A stretch of DNA of 64,000 nt from Aureispira sp. CCB-QB1 (GTDB lineage: Bacteria > Bacteroidota > Bacteroidia > Chitinophagales > Saprospiraceae): positions 248,001 to 312,000 of the forward strand of contig NZ_JHBV01000016.1 of the NCBI RefSeq assembly GCF_000724545.1, given 5' to 3'. Positions 10,830 through 19,903 of this stretch are shown here, piece after piece. A program made the translations under genes and the position numbers. The notes under the pieces are model-generated. The model saw only the letters and a list, made by a program, of their open reading frames with translations, ran no database searches and was not told the origin of the DNA. Every line of letters begins with the position of its first letter. The first letter of the stretch is position 1.

Positions 10830-11413
10830 ATGATAACTACGAACAACTAGAGCAATTGATGCTTCAAAAAGACTTTGAAGATTTAAGCCTTGATGAACAA
10901 CAGTATGTGCAGCATTGGATGTCTCCTCAGATTTACCAGCAACAACGCCTTATCTTAATAAAAAGCAAGCAAATCTTGTCGCAAAAGAAACCTTTGGATG
11001 GAAATACATTAGAAGATTTGCAAGCACGTTTTAAAGCTAAACACCAACCGCAGCAACAGACTCCTACAAGTATTCCGATCTATCAAGCCATCTTAGCAGC
11101 CGTTTTGGTTGGAATTATAGTTGGGTGGTTTCGCCCTGTTACAGAAACTGTTCTAAAAAAGGAGGTTGTTTATCTTCCCAAAGTAGATACCATTATCCAA
11201 GAAAAAATAAGGATTCAAGAAAAAATAGTCTACCGAACCAAAATCGTAGAAGTCCCTATTTTAAAAATAGATACCATCTATGTCCCCACCCTTGATAAAA
11301 CGCATTTTTATCAAGAAAAAGATACATCAACTATTTTTGCCAAACAGCACTCAAAGGGTAAATCCATCCGAGAGATGGGAGATCTAATGAATTTTGTTGT
11401 TGGAGCAAACTAG
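10826..11413 (+). CDS. Single-pass membrane protein, probable anti-sigma factor
   Basis: The 195-residue product has an acidic, helical cytoplasmic N-terminus (about 1-85), one transmembrane helix (about 91-108, [15 protein letters not shown]) and a periplasmic part with a [20 protein letters not shown]-type coiled or extended stretch. Size, topology and the 4-bp overlap with the ECF sigma gene fit an anti-sigma factor. I do not see a zinc-binding ZAS motif (HxxxCxxC), so it would belong to a non-ZAS type. The role is inferred from position. Confidence 0.65.
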   Translation: MNDNYEQLEQLMLQKDFEDLSLDEQQYVQHWMSPQIYQQQRLILIKSKQILSQKKPLDGNTLEDLQARFKAKHQPQQQTPTSIPIYQAILAAVLVGIIVGWFRPVTETVLKKEVVYLPKVDTIIQEKIRIQEKIVYRTKIVEVPILKIDTIYVPTLDKTHFYQEKDTSTIFAKQHSKGKSIREMGDLMNFVVGAN

Positions 11414-11447
11414 CAACAACCTGCTATCAATGACCGCTCTGCTGGTT

Positions 11448-12488
11448 TTAAGAGGAAGCAGAAAAGCTCTTGCAGGATTTGCGCAATACCAAAGAAGCGG
11501 GCAAAATAACTTTCTGAGGTTTTAAAGAAGTAGTAGTTGATGAGTTAATTTGTTGTAACAATACTCGAACAGCCTCATCGCCCATTTTTTCAATCGGTTG
11601 AGCAACGGCTGTTACACCACAAAACTTGAATACATCTATATCATCATAGCACAATAGAGCAATATCTTCAGGAACTTTTATGCCGACCTGATTCAAATGC
11701 TCAAGACAAGCTTTTCCAATTCGATTGTTAATTGCATAAATTGCTGTAATTGGGTTTGTCTTATGCAGCATTTTTTTGAGCGAAAGTGCCACTTGATGTT
11801 CAATATCATCAAAAGCGATCTCACAAATATTGGCTGTCTGGATAGGAATATTTGCCGCAACCAAAGCATCTTTATATCCCTGTTCACGGTCTTTGATAGT
11901 ACTTAAATGAGCTGGCGAAATAGTCAACAAACCTATTTCTTGATGATTGGAAGCCAATAGATGCTCTATAGCTCTCTTTGAACTGTTGTAGTTATCTACA
12001 ACAATGGCATGCGTATTTAATTGGGGAACTTCTCGATCTATCAATACAAAAGGATATTCTTCTTTCTGCATTTCCTCCAACACAGTACTTTCTTGAAAAG
12101 TTGTTGCCAAAATCAATCCATCTACTTGCCGACCACGCAGCATTTGAATCAACTCTTCTTCTCGTTCGGGGCGTTCATCCGAACTACAGAAAATTAAATG
12201 ATATCCTAATTTTCTCAAGTTCTCTTCAATTCTACGCGCTATAGTAGCATAAAAACTATTCGAAATATCGGTTACGATCAATCCTATCGTATTTGATTTT
12301 CCTGTTCGCAAGCCTCTAGCAATAGAATTGGGCTTGTAATTCAGTTCTTTTGCTTTTGCTTTTACCTTTTCTTGTGTTATGGGACTAATTCCATGTTGGT
12401 CTCCTTGTCCATTCAGAACCATAGAAACCAATGTCCTAGATACACCTAATGCTTGGGCTATATCAATAAGAGCAACTTTCTTTTTCAT
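11448..12488 (-). CDS. LacI-family transcriptional regulator
   Basis: The 346-residue protein has an N-terminal LacI helix-turn-helix with hinge helix (residues 5-55: LIDIAQALGVSRTLVSMVLN, NYKPNSIARGLRTGKS) and a periplasmic-binding-like sensor domain (60-335: IGLIVTDISNSFYATIARR, VDGLILATT, PEDIALLCYDDIDVFKF, GDEAVRVLLQQI). It should repress or activate carbon-source genes in response to a sugar-like ligand. No sugar-uptake or glycosidase gene is adjacent, so the target is unknown. It follows the small membrane-protein gene by 54 bp on the same strand. Confidence 0.9.
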   Translation of the reverse strand: MKKKVALIDIAQALGVSRTLVSMVLNGQGDQHGISPITQEKVKAKAKELNYKPNSIARGLRTGKSNTIGLIVTDISNSFYATIARRIEENLRKLGYHLIFCSSDERPEREEELIQMLRGRQVDGLILATTFQESTVLEEMQKEEYPFVLIDREVPQLNTHAIVVDNYNSSKRAIEHLLASNHQEIGLLTISPAHLSTIKDREQGYKDALVAANIPIQTANICEIAFDDIEHQVALSLKKMLHKTNPITAIYAINNRIGKACLEHLNQVGIKVPEDIALLCYDDIDVFKFCGVTAVAQPIEKMGDEAVRVLLQQINSSTTTSLKPQKVILPASLVLRKSCKSFSASS

Positions 12489-12542
12489 ATCAATACGAAT
12501 CAGTTTAAAATAGTTCGTACAAAATTTTGAAGGGAACCAACA

Positions 12543-12968
12543 CTAACGATATCGAATATGATCATCGTCATTAAGCATATTTTTTACCCGCTCTTTAAGA
12601 ACGATATTAATTAGCTCTGTATCGGAACTTTTTGTAGACTTGCTATCTTCAATTTTGTGTTCTGCAAACATATAATAAACTGTCCTAAAAAACAAAAAGA
12701 CAACAAAAGGAGCAAAAAGAAAAATACTAGCTAAAGTTGCTAAGAGACCTTTATACAATTCTTCTTGATACAATTGATAAATCATTCGAATGATCTTAGA
12801 AACTAAATCTCTATTGGCAACCAACAAGATGATGGTCACGATAGGAATTAACATAGCAAATAAAATGCGAAATAAAATAATTGCCATAACAACAATAGCG
12901 ACCACACTAACTATCGATTTCCATTTTTCTGGTGGTTTTTCGTTTCCATAATACTCTTCAACTTCCAT
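12543..12968 (-). CDS. Small membrane protein of unknown function
   Basis: I do not recognise this 141-residue protein. It has two or three hydrophobic segments (about 18-52, where a charged residue near 29 may split the helix, and 75-100) and a charged C-terminal tail ending DDDHIRYR. Codon use and an ATG start resemble the neighbours. It is transcribed towards the LacI gene and may share its transcript. Confidence 0.6.
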   Translation of the reverse strand: MEVEEYYGNEKPPEKWKSIVSVVAIVVMAIILFRILFAMLIPIVTIILLVANRDLVSKIIRMIYQLYQEELYKGLLATLASIFLFAPFVVFLFFRTVYYMFAEHKIEDSKSTKSSDTELINIVLKERVKNMLNDDDHIRYR

Positions 12969-13297
12969 TTTTATTTTTTTATAATTTTATACTTTTATCT
13001 AAATTATTAATATCTAAAGATTTCTAAGTTTTCAACAAGGAGACAAAAGAGATGGTTCTAAAAATCAAGGTAAATTTAGACTTATGGCTGCTTCTTTGAG
13101 ACCAGATTATCAATACAACTCATTTTGCTCTACCTAAAAACATTGTATAGAAGGATATTTTATCTATTTTAAGAACAAAATTCCTTTTAATTGCATTAAT
13201 AATAATACAAAAGATCGATAAAATGAGTTCCAAAATTTTAAACCGTTTAGTTGTATTCTTATTTTGGAATTGCAAGAGTCATTAAAAACGTCGCGTT
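12969..13297. other. Intergenic region between divergent small membrane-protein genes
   Basis: This is a 329-bp AT-rich spacer. I see no consensus promoter, repeat module or credible short ORF in it. AACTCATTTT near 13118 and AAAATGAGTT near 13223 are complementary but about 100 bp apart, which I do not consider meaningful. Confidence 0.4.
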
Positions 13298-13465
13298 ATG
13301 AATCATCAAGAAGAAACAAACAACTATAATATAATGAAAGTTATTGGCTTGGGTATACTAATGATTGTTATGCTCATAGCTCTTTTTAACAAAAAAGACG
13401 ATGCTAGTGTCTTTGGCATTCCTGGCAATACTATTCAAAAAACAGATACCACAATTACTCAATAA
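13298..13465 (+). CDS. 55-residue single-pass membrane protein
   Basis: The ORF runs ATG-TAA and encodes MNHQEETNNYNIMKVIGLGI (first 20 residues), continuing with one transmembrane helix (about 14-31) and a polar tail. The next gene begins 17 bp later and also encodes a small single-helix protein, so the two are likely co-transcribed. Function is unknown. It is supported by clean gene spacing and a plausible membrane topology, not by recognised homology. Confidence 0.55.
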   Translation: MNHQEETNNYNIMKVIGLGILMIVMLIALFNKKDDASVFGIPGNTIQKTDTTITQ

Positions 13466-13482
13466 CCTAAAACTAAAATCTT

Positions 13483-13800
13483 ATGCGACATAATGAGGAC
13501 GATTTATTGGAGTCTTATGAGGACAATGATGCTGAATATGACTTCTTTCAAGAATCAAAAGAAAATACAAACAATGTAGCCTATGGTTTAGTTATGCTAG
13601 GTTTCTTAGTTGTATTGGGAATTAAATTTGTCATGAGTCTAACAGATACCAGACCAGATGTAAATGCAATTATAATGCGACAAGTGAAACTCCTTAAAAT
13701 TGCCGAACAAGCTACTACAACCGAAGAAGCACAAGCCGCTATGATTGAATACGACAGTTTGGCGAGAGTGTTAGATTTAATGGAAGAAGAATCGCTCTAG
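13483..13800 (+). CDS. Small single-pass membrane protein
   Basis: The 105-residue protein has a strongly acidic N-terminus (DDLLESYEDNDAEYDFF), one transmembrane segment (about 32-50) and a helical C-terminal part with AEQATTTEEAQAAMIEY. I do not recognise a family. It follows the 55-residue membrane-protein gene and is ended by a strong hairpin terminator. Confidence 0.65.
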   Translation: MRHNEDDLLESYEDNDAEYDFFQESKENTNNVAYGLVMLGFLVVLGIKFVMSLTDTRPDVNAIIMRQVKLLKIAEQATTTEEAQAAMIEYDSLARVLDLMEEESL

Positions 13801-13872
13801 TTATAGTCAACATCCCTCAAAAAATGAGTACTAGCACCAACGTTTTCTTGCGATAAAGTTGTCGCCAAACCT

Positions 13873-13918
13873 AAGAAGCCTCTCTAAATAATTTAATTTA
13901 GAGAGGCTTCTTATTTTT
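13873..13918. terminator. Bidirectional terminator between convergent genes
   Basis: A 16-bp perfect stem (AAGAAGCCTCTCTAAA, 13873-13888, with its complement 13897-13912) has an AT-rich tail on both sides. It lies between the plus-strand small-protein gene and the minus-strand T9SS gene, and can serve both. Confidence 0.8.
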
Positions 13919-13937
13919 TATTAGTTGCGATACGATT

Positions 13938-14633
13938 CTAAGGATTATATTTGCTGATACGCTGTGTACGCACAATGTTTCCATTAGCATCTCTCATACG
14001 TACCATATACATTCCTTTAGGGAGGCTACTAACATCATACTTTGCACCAGCATGATTAACCGAGTAATGTTCCATTTTTCGACCAACTACATTATATATT
14101 TCTATCAAGGCAACTCTATTGTAGTCATCTTTGATATGGATATAGTCTATTGCTGGATTTGGAAAAACTTTAGGAACAGTTGTTTCTTTCGAAAAATCAT
14201 GAATAGCAGTATGTGTTCCTTGAGCAGCAGCACTGAATGTAATTATTTGTTCGGTTCCTACTTCATCTGATACATCATAAAGATGTACCTCTATATTCCC
14301 CATACCTTGTTTTCCATTGGGTCGAAAAGAGATTTTAAAATCATGCAACACTTCATTAGGTTCTAATTTAAAAGTACGTTTATTTACTAAAGAAGTATAA
14401 CACTGATGGTCACATACAACCGCTTCCCATCCTTCAGACAAATTGGATTTCTTTACTTCCCAACTAAGTTCTATTGTTTTGGAAGTTAAGTTTCGAAGCA
14501 CAACAGATGGGCTTACTTCCTTATCGATTTGCCCCTGCTTAGTAGCATAAGTAGCCGATACGTGGAAGCTACTTTGCCCTTGTAAGAGGAGTGCAACCAA
14601 AAGAAATGTAGTTATTAGTATAGTTTTTAACAT
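13938..14633 (-). CDS. Secreted protein with Ig-like module and T9SS type-A sorting domain
   Basis: The 231-residue protein has a signal peptide (residues 1-20). One beta-sandwich module follows (about 22-135) containing WEAVVCDHQCYTS with a paired-Cys motif and FRPNGKQGMGNIEVHLYD. The type-A T9SS sorting domain begins at PKVFPNPAIDYIHI and includes YNVVGRKMEHY and LPKGMYMVRM. It should be exported across the outer membrane. The central module matches both halves of the lipoprotein at 17355-18134, suggesting a shared ligand or partner (inference). Function is otherwise unknown. Confidence 0.75.
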   Translation of the reverse strand: MLKTILITTFLLVALLLQGQSSFHVSATYATKQGQIDKEVSPSVVLRNLTSKTIELSWEVKKSNLSEGWEAVVCDHQCYTSLVNKRTFKLEPNEVLHDFKISFRPNGKQGMGNIEVHLYDVSDEVGTEQIITFSAAAQGTHTAIHDFSKETTVPKVFPNPAIDYIHIKDDYNRVALIEIYNVVGRKMEHYSVNHAGAKYDVSSLPKGMYMVRMRDANGNIVRTQRISKYNP

Positions 14634-15037
14634 AGGCGTTCTTTGATTTTGTCAAGCGTTTATTATTCTCTATGTGCTATTAGTATAAATTCTTACCACT
14701 TTCAACAGATTAATATTGGAGGGGTGTTGATGGAAGATAAGATAGTGGGTAGAATTTTACTTATTATTTAATATATGCAAATATCGTGTAAATTTAGATT
14801 TTTTATCCAAATATTTTGCCTTTTTTATTGAAAAGGTCAAAATTTAATCTATAAATAACTCACTAGAACTGAACAGTTCACAATCATTAAAAGTTCAATA
14901 ACGATAGCAGATGCCACAATATTGAACAAAATAGAACAGAACATTACACTCATAATCGATTTTGGAGTAAAATTTTATATTTCAGAATATTGTTTTGTCA
15001 TAAGTTCAACTTACCTAAAAAAATTACACAAATTAGG
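14634..15037. other. Upstream region with a GAACTG-AA-CAGTTC palindrome
   Basis: This is the first part of a 530-bp divergent spacer. At 14866-14879 there is a perfect 6-2-6 palindrome, GAACTGAACAGTTC, and related GTTC/GAAC words recur up to about 14945 (AAAGTTCAATAACG, TTGAACAAAATAGAACAG). It could be a regulator-binding cluster upstream of the promoter at 15038; this is weak evidence. Confidence 0.3.
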
Positions 15038-15067
15038 TTGTTTTTTAGAATTACTTTTTTAACTTTG
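15038..15067 (+). promoter_or_regulatory. Bacteroidetes-type promoter of the thioredoxin-fold T9SS protein
   Basis: TTG (15038-15040), a 19-nt spacer and TAACTTTG (15060-15067) fit the Bacteroidota consensus TTG-N19-TAnnTTTG exactly. Transcription would start near 15074, leaving a leader of about 90 nt before the ATG at 15164. Confidence 0.7.
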
Positions 15068-15163
15068 GTGTAATACAACTTATGGACATTCTTTAATATC
15101 TTCATGTATTAATAAATCTAACTTTAGAAACGTTTTAACTTTAACAATAGTAAATCAAGTCTT

Positions 15164-17116
15164 ATGAAAAAATTTTTATTATCAGCACTATGTGCTTTAT
15201 CTACAACCGCACTTGTGCAAGCTCAAATAGCTAAAAAACCGCTTGTTGAACACTTTACACAGGCATCTTGTGGACCTTGTGCTTCTCAAAATCCAACAAT
15301 GTACAATACATTGAATAATTTTGGTACAGCCAACTACACTAAGATTACGTATCAAGTATCTTGGCCTGGTACAGATCCAATGAATGCAGAATACCCTGCT
15401 GGTCCAAATGATAGAAGAAATTACTATAGTGTTTCTGGTGTTCCAGATGCATCTTTGAATGGAGGAGCTACAGCTGCACCCAATACAGCCATTACTTCCT
15501 CTACATTATCAAGTGCTGCTGCACTAACGACTCCATACGAAATAAGAGTTAACCAAACATGGACAAGTGGTACAAGTGTTGATGTGAATGTTGTTATCAA
15601 AAATGTAACTTCTGCTGCAATCGCAGATGCTGATAGATTCCACTTGGCAATGGTAGAAGAAAACATTACATTTGCATCTGCTCCTGGTTCTAACGGAGAA
15701 ACAGCATTTTTCTATGTAGTACGTGACATGTATGATGCAAGTACTGGTAGCTCATCTACAGCTGGTGCAACTATTGGATCAATTCCTGCTGGAGATTCAA
15801 TTACGTATACACTTACTCTAACGCCTCCTTCTTATATCAGAGATTTAAACCAAGTAAGTTTTGTTGGTTTTGTACAAAACAACGGTACTAAAGTAGTACA
15901 CCAAAGTGCGAAGAGTGCAGCTGGTAACGTTCCTGGTTTGTTGAATGTTGGTGCTGCTGCTAACTCTACTGTTGGTGCTGGTTACTGTAATTATAACTTT
16001 ACACCTTCTGTAAACTTTACTAATAATGGTGCTATTCCTGTTACTTCTGTAACAGCACAGTATACTATCAATGGTGGTACTCCAGTTTCTGAAACCTATA
16101 CTGGTAACTTGACTTCTGGTCAATCTACTGCTATTACATTCCCAGGAGCAACATTGGCTGCTGGTTCTTCTAATGTAGAGTATACCATTACAGATGTTAA
16201 CAATGGTGGTACTTATAGCCAAGGTCCTGTAACTATGGCGCCAGAAAGCTATAGCAAATTGCCTACAACTGCTGCTGCGGCACCTCTTACAGAAGGTATG
16301 GAGTCTGCTCCATTGACTTCTGGAACAGGATACTCTCGTACATTGGCAACAGGTATTTTTGATGCTGATGCTAGTATTCCAGAAGCAAGTTTCTCTGTTT
16401 TGGATGGTCCTACATACAACTATGGAGCAATTGGCGGTATGGCTGCATCTAACAGAAGCATCCGTTTCCGTTTCTTTGGGATACAATCTGGTTCTATGAG
16501 TGTTGTTATGAACAAAGTAAACTTAGGTGCTGGTTCTGCTGTAAGTTTTGACCATGCTTACCGTCAATACTCTAGTGAAAATGACCGCTTGGAAGTAGAA
16601 GTTTCTACAGATTGCGGTGCTACTTGGACTACTGTTTGGAATCAAGCAGGTTCTGCTCTTATGACTTTGCCAGCATCACAAACTCAATTTGTTCCTTCTG
16701 CTGCTTCTGATTGGAGATCAACTACTGTTGATTTAACTGCTTATGACAACACAAATGATGTTGTTATCCGTTTCAAAGGTACTTCTGCTTATGGTAACAA
16801 CTTATTCCTTGACAACATCAATATCGCAGATGGTGTAGTTAGCGTAAACAATGTTCAAAAGGAAGCTGCTGAAGTTCGCATTATGCCTAATCCTGTAAGT
16901 AGCCAAATGACACTTGAGTTTACTATGGAAAATACTGCTGATGCTAATATCAACATCGTAAATGCATTAGGTCAACAAGTACAACAAGTAGCAAATGGTT
17001 CTTTCAGTGGAACAAATGTTCTAGAAGTAAATACTAGTGAATTAGCTGCTGGTGTATACTTTGTAAATATCGTAACAGAGCAAGGAAAAACTACGAAGCG
17101 TTTTGTACGTCAATAG
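15164..17116 (+). CDS. Omp28-like secreted protein: thioredoxin-fold N-terminus, T9SS type-A sorting domain
   Basis: The 650-residue protein has a signal peptide (residues 1-20). The N-terminal domain (about 22-240) begins KKPLVEHFTQASCGPCASQN: the CGPC motif and the following YPAGPNDRRNYYSVSGVPDA are characteristic of Bacteroidota Omp28-related thioredoxin-like proteins. Beta-sandwich regions follow, including a jelly-roll-like domain (about 380-555, ending NNLFLDNINI), and then a type-A T9SS sorting domain (from about 572, VRIMPNPVSSQMTLEF). The CxxC could be redox-active or form a structural disulfide. The gene has its own consensus promoter and a strong terminator, and likely gives an abundant surface protein (inference). 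Confidence 0.85.
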   Translation: MKKFLLSALCALSTTALVQAQIAKKPLVEHFTQASCGPCASQNPTMYNTLNNFGTANYTKITYQVSWPGTDPMNAEYPAGPNDRRNYYSVSGVPDASLNGGATAAPNTAITSSTLSSAAALTTPYEIRVNQTWTSGTSVDVNVVIKNVTSAAIADADRFHLAMVEENITFASAPGSNGETAFFYVVRDMYDASTGSSSTAGATIGSIPAGDSITYTLTLTPPSYIRDLNQVSFVGFVQNNGTKVVHQSAKSAAGNVPGLLNVGAAANSTVGAGYCNYNFTPSVNFTNNGAIPVTSVTAQYTINGGTPVSETYTGNLTSGQSTAITFPGATLAAGSSNVEYTITDVNNGGTYSQGPVTMAPESYSKLPTTAAAAPLTEGMESAPLTSGTGYSRTLATGIFDADASIPEASFSVLDGPTYNYGAIGGMAASNRSIRFRFFGIQSGSMSVVMNKVNLGAGSAVSFDHAYRQYSSENDRLEVEVSTDCGATWTTVWNQAGSALMTLPASQTQFVPSAASDWRSTTVDLTAYDNTNDVVIRFKGTSAYGNNLFLDNINIADGVVSVNNVQKEAAEVRIMPNPVSSQMTLEFTMENTADANINIVNALGQQVQQVANGSFSGTNVLEVNTSELAAGVYFVNIVTEQGKTTKRFVRQ

Positions 17117-17154
17117 TCTGTTCTAGTATATAATCAATTTTAACCATTGATTTT

Positions 17155-17195
17155 AAGAGGATGAAATGAATCATTTCATCCTCTTTTATTTTTAT
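17155..17195 (+). terminator. Intrinsic terminator after the Omp28-like gene
   Basis: A 15-bp perfect stem (AAGAGGATGAAATGA, 17155-17169, with its complement 17171-17185) is followed by a T-rich tail. Confidence 0.85.
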
Positions 17196-17354
17196 AAAAG
17201 AAAGTTCCTTCTCTCTTTTCACTTGCAAAAACCAACTATTTAGTTTAATCTTGTAAGTAGATGTTAAAGTATATGGATATATGGTAATTTATTCATAACT
17301 TTATATCTCTAATCAATTGATATTTTCCGTATAAAAATTTAAAATTAAAATTCT

Positions 17355-18134
17355 ATGAAAAAGATACTTGCAGCTTTGACTCTTGTCGCCCTAATTTTTA
17401 CTGCTTGTACAGAAGAAACTAAAACTCCTGTAACGGTTAGTTTATCTAAAACTTCTGCTACTGAATTAGGCTTAGCTAACAGTCACAGCCACATGAAATT
17501 CAGCGTTAGCAATTCAACAGCTAACGAAGCAACAATCCAATGGGAGCGTGTAGAAACAGCTGCAGTTACTGGATGGACTTACAGTGTCAATGGTAGCTCA
17601 ACTGCTTCTGGTACATTAACAATTCCAGCAAATGGTTCTGTGGAGATTACTTTCATGATTATGCCAAATGGCAACGCTGGTGTTGGTACTGGAATGTTAA
17701 AATTCTATGATTCTGAAGATAAAACACTTACAGAAAAAGCATTCAACTACAGCTTAACAACAGTTACTCAATACTTTGAAATCATTACAATTGATCCAAC
17801 TAGCCAAACAGTTAGATCAACAGATGGAGATACTGACTATAAAATGAAAGTATACAATCCCAATACTGCTGATATTACCTTGAACTGGAACTCAACAAAA
17901 GGTGCAAGCAATCCATCCAACTGGATTATAAATGTTTGCGATCCTACAATCTGTTTCCCTCCTAACGTTGTTAGCAATAACTTCGCTGTTCCTGCTGGGG
18001 ATTCTGTCGACTTCAAGTTTACATTTAACCATGCCTCTACTGCTGGTAATGGAACTGCAACAGCTAATTTCTATGTAGCTACAGATAGTGCCGCTAGTTT
18101 GGTTTCTCAAATGGTAACACATACTGTTCAATAA
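17355..18134 (+). CDS. Lipoprotein with two tandem Ig-like modules
   Basis: The 259-residue protein starts MKKILAALTLVALIFTACTE, a lipoprotein signal with the lipobox Cys at residue 18. Two related beta-sandwich modules follow (about 25-135 and 140-259). Each has a W-rich strand (GWTYSVNG; NWIINVCDPTICF), a 'PA..SV.F.F' strand, and a loop such as MPNGNAGVGTGMLKFYD or HASTAGNGTATANFYV. The second module keeps the CDxxxC pair found in the secreted protein at 13938-14633. There is no T9SS domain, so it is probably anchored in an outer-membrane leaflet. Function is unknown. Confidence 0.7.
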   Translation: MKKILAALTLVALIFTACTEETKTPVTVSLSKTSATELGLANSHSHMKFSVSNSTANEATIQWERVETAAVTGWTYSVNGSSTASGTLTIPANGSVEITFMIMPNGNAGVGTGMLKFYDSEDKTLTEKAFNYSLTTVTQYFEIITIDPTSQTVRSTDGDTDYKMKVYNPNTADITLNWNSTKGASNPSNWIINVCDPTICFPPNVVSNNFAVPAGDSVDFKFTFNHASTAGNGTATANFYVATDSAASLVSQMVTHTVQ

Positions 18135-18152
18135 AATAGAATTTCTATTTAG

Positions 18153-18196
18153 AAAAAATGAGCTATTCCGGCAATCGGGATGGCTCATTTTTTTTC
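18153..18196 (+). terminator. Intrinsic terminator after the two-module lipoprotein gene
   Basis: The hairpin AAAAATGAGC-TATTCCG / CGGGATG-GCTCATTTTT (arms about 18154-18170 and 18176-18191) contains two G-T pairs and is followed by a run of Ts. Confidence 0.8.
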
Positions 18197-18312
18197 CATA
18201 AAATTATGGTGGTGAATTATCTCTAGATAAGCATGTACAACATCTAGTTAATAGTCTATCAGTAGCAATGTTTTAGATGCTTGTTTAATATAAGATGGGG
18301 TATACAATTGTT

Positions 18313-18828
18313 TTATTCTATCCCCTTATTTTCTTGCCATGCCTTTATCCTTTTATCAATTTCTTTTTTCGGAAGTCTATTATTCAATTGAAATAATAAA
18401 TCCATTTTTTCAGCAGCATCAGTGAAAGAGAGCAATTCTTTTTCTACAAGTTTATCAAAAATGTAAATAATACCTCGAACTTCTATTCCATTTTTCTTTG
18501 CTTGTTTCCTCAGTTTTCCGTCGCCAGTAAGTAATGTTCCCATTAGTTTTTTGCTATAGTACCAAACAGAACAATCTTCAAAACTAAGACCATTATTATC
18601 ATCCAAAAGACTTTGAATTCCCCGATAATCTTCATTATTTATAGTTTCTATTATAATCAAAGATGTATCGTCTTTAAGTTTTTGAATGGCTTTTTTCTGT
18701 TCATCATTAATTTCACTGTACACAAAATCAGTAGTGTATAGCTCAAAGTCCAACTGTGAAAACTTTTCCAACAGATCAAGTTTAGCTAAATCAATTAATA
18801 TGTTAGCATCGTTTATTACTATTTTCAT
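18313..18828 (-). CDS. PIN-domain protein, probable ribonuclease toxin
   Basis: The 171-residue protein has the four acidic positions of a PIN nuclease: Asp7 (VINDANILIDL), Glu39 (YSEIND), Asp85 (SFEDCSVWYYSKK) and Asp103 (LLTGDGKLRKQAKKNG). PIN proteins cut RNA with Mg2+ or Mn2+, most often as VapC-like toxins. It begins 10 bp after the stop codon of an Xre/ImmA-type gene in the same direction, so the two form an operon that resembles a toxin-antitoxin or stress-response pair. The helical tail (about 130-171) is longer than in short VapC toxins. The toxin role is inferred from family and context. Confidence 0.75.
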   Translation of the reverse strand: MKIVINDANILIDLAKLDLLEKFSQLDFELYTTDFVYSEINDEQKKAIQKLKDDTSLIIIETINNEDYRGIQSLLDDNNGLSFEDCSVWYYSKKLMGTLLTGDGKLRKQAKKNGIEVRGIIYIFDKLVEKELLSFTDAAEKMDLLFQLNNRLPKKEIDKRIKAWQENKGIE

Positions 18829-18838
18829 GTTTCTAGGA

Positions 18839-19888
18839 CTAGATTAATGCATAATTCTCTTTAATACTTTCAATACTTTTATTAAGAAGAGAAGAAGCTT
18901 TACTCATTGAAATATCTTCTTGAGCTAGTGCCCTATAAACCAACTGTTTAAATCTAAATGACTTTTCTGGAGTTTGAAACCTCGAATGGTAAATAGTTTT
19001 CTTTAAGCTAGGATTGAAATTAATTTTCTTATAAAATTGTTTATGATACTCTTTAGGTAAAACACCTAATTCTACAAGCCTATATATGATAGCAGGTATA
19101 CTGATACCATATTTTTTCTGAATAGATACTAATTCAGTAAAACTGATGTGCTTTCTCTTTCCTCCAAATTCATTGATTAACATTTTCCTTGGTAATAAAA
19201 ACTCTGAAGCAAAGCGATGACAAAATTTTTCTTCTTCAGCCAATTCACAACGGGGTATTTGAAGCAATAAATGACCTAATTCATGTAATAAGGTAAATCT
19301 TTTTCGTTCAACAGGAAAATTTCCATTAACTACAATTACTGGATATTTATTGTCTATATAAGTTGCTAACCCATCAAATTTATCATCTGCATCATATATT
19401 TCGATAATTTTTATTTCTTTATCCTCTAAAAGTTGTATGATATTATAAATAGGATCTACACCAATACTCCAACTGTTTCTCAAAGAGAGAACAACAGCTT
19501 CTATATCTAATATAGAATTTATTGTTTTATTCGAAATAATATTATTAAAGGATGAGTCAATGCCTAAAACACTTTCAATCCAAAGATAATTTTCTAGTTT
19601 TATTTTGATTTGCTCTTTAAGAGAGTTTTCCTTTTTGGCACTAAAACTAGATTTTTTTCTAAAGTTAACTTCTCCTAATTCAATTTTAAAAGAACGAAAA
19701 AAGTAGTCAACTTTTTGATCAAACAGCTTAGAAAGGCTTAGTAACTTTGAGCTAGGAGGAATAGAAACTCCATTTTCATATTTACTAACCATTTGTTTTG
19801 AAACACCAAGCTCATCAGCTACATTTTGTAGAGAAAGCCCTTTCAATTTTCTAGCACTTTTAATTCTATATCCTACGATATTTTCCAT
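18839..19888 (-). CDS. Xre-family regulator fused to an ImmA/IrrE-type metallopeptidase domain
   Basis: I start at the ATG at 19888 (MENIVGYRIKSARKLKGLSL). A longer frame starting at 19939 would overlap the promoter. The 349-residue protein has an Xre helix-turn-helix (about 6-60: LQNVADELGVSKQMVSKYE) and a COG2856/DUF955 zinc-peptidase domain with HELGH (His202, Glu203, His206) followed by EEEKFCHRFASEFLLPRKML. Proteins of this architecture cleave or sequester a repressor or act as the antitoxin of a linked gene. Here it precedes a PIN-domain gene by 10 bp. An inverted repeat on its own promoter suggests autoregulation. Confidence 0.85.
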   Translation of the reverse strand: MENIVGYRIKSARKLKGLSLQNVADELGVSKQMVSKYENGVSIPPSSKLLSLSKLFDQKVDYFFRSFKIELGEVNFRKKSSFSAKKENSLKEQIKIKLENYLWIESVLGIDSSFNNIISNKTINSILDIEAVVLSLRNSWSIGVDPIYNIIQLLEDKEIKIIEIYDADDKFDGLATYIDNKYPVIVVNGNFPVERKRFTLLHELGHLLLQIPRCELAEEEKFCHRFASEFLLPRKMLINEFGGKRKHISFTELVSIQKKYGISIPAIIYRLVELGVLPKEYHKQFYKKINFNPSLKKTIYHSRFQTPEKSFRFKQLVYRALAQEDISMSKASSLLNKSIESIKENYALI

Positions 19889-19903
19889 GTATATTGTATT
19901 TTC

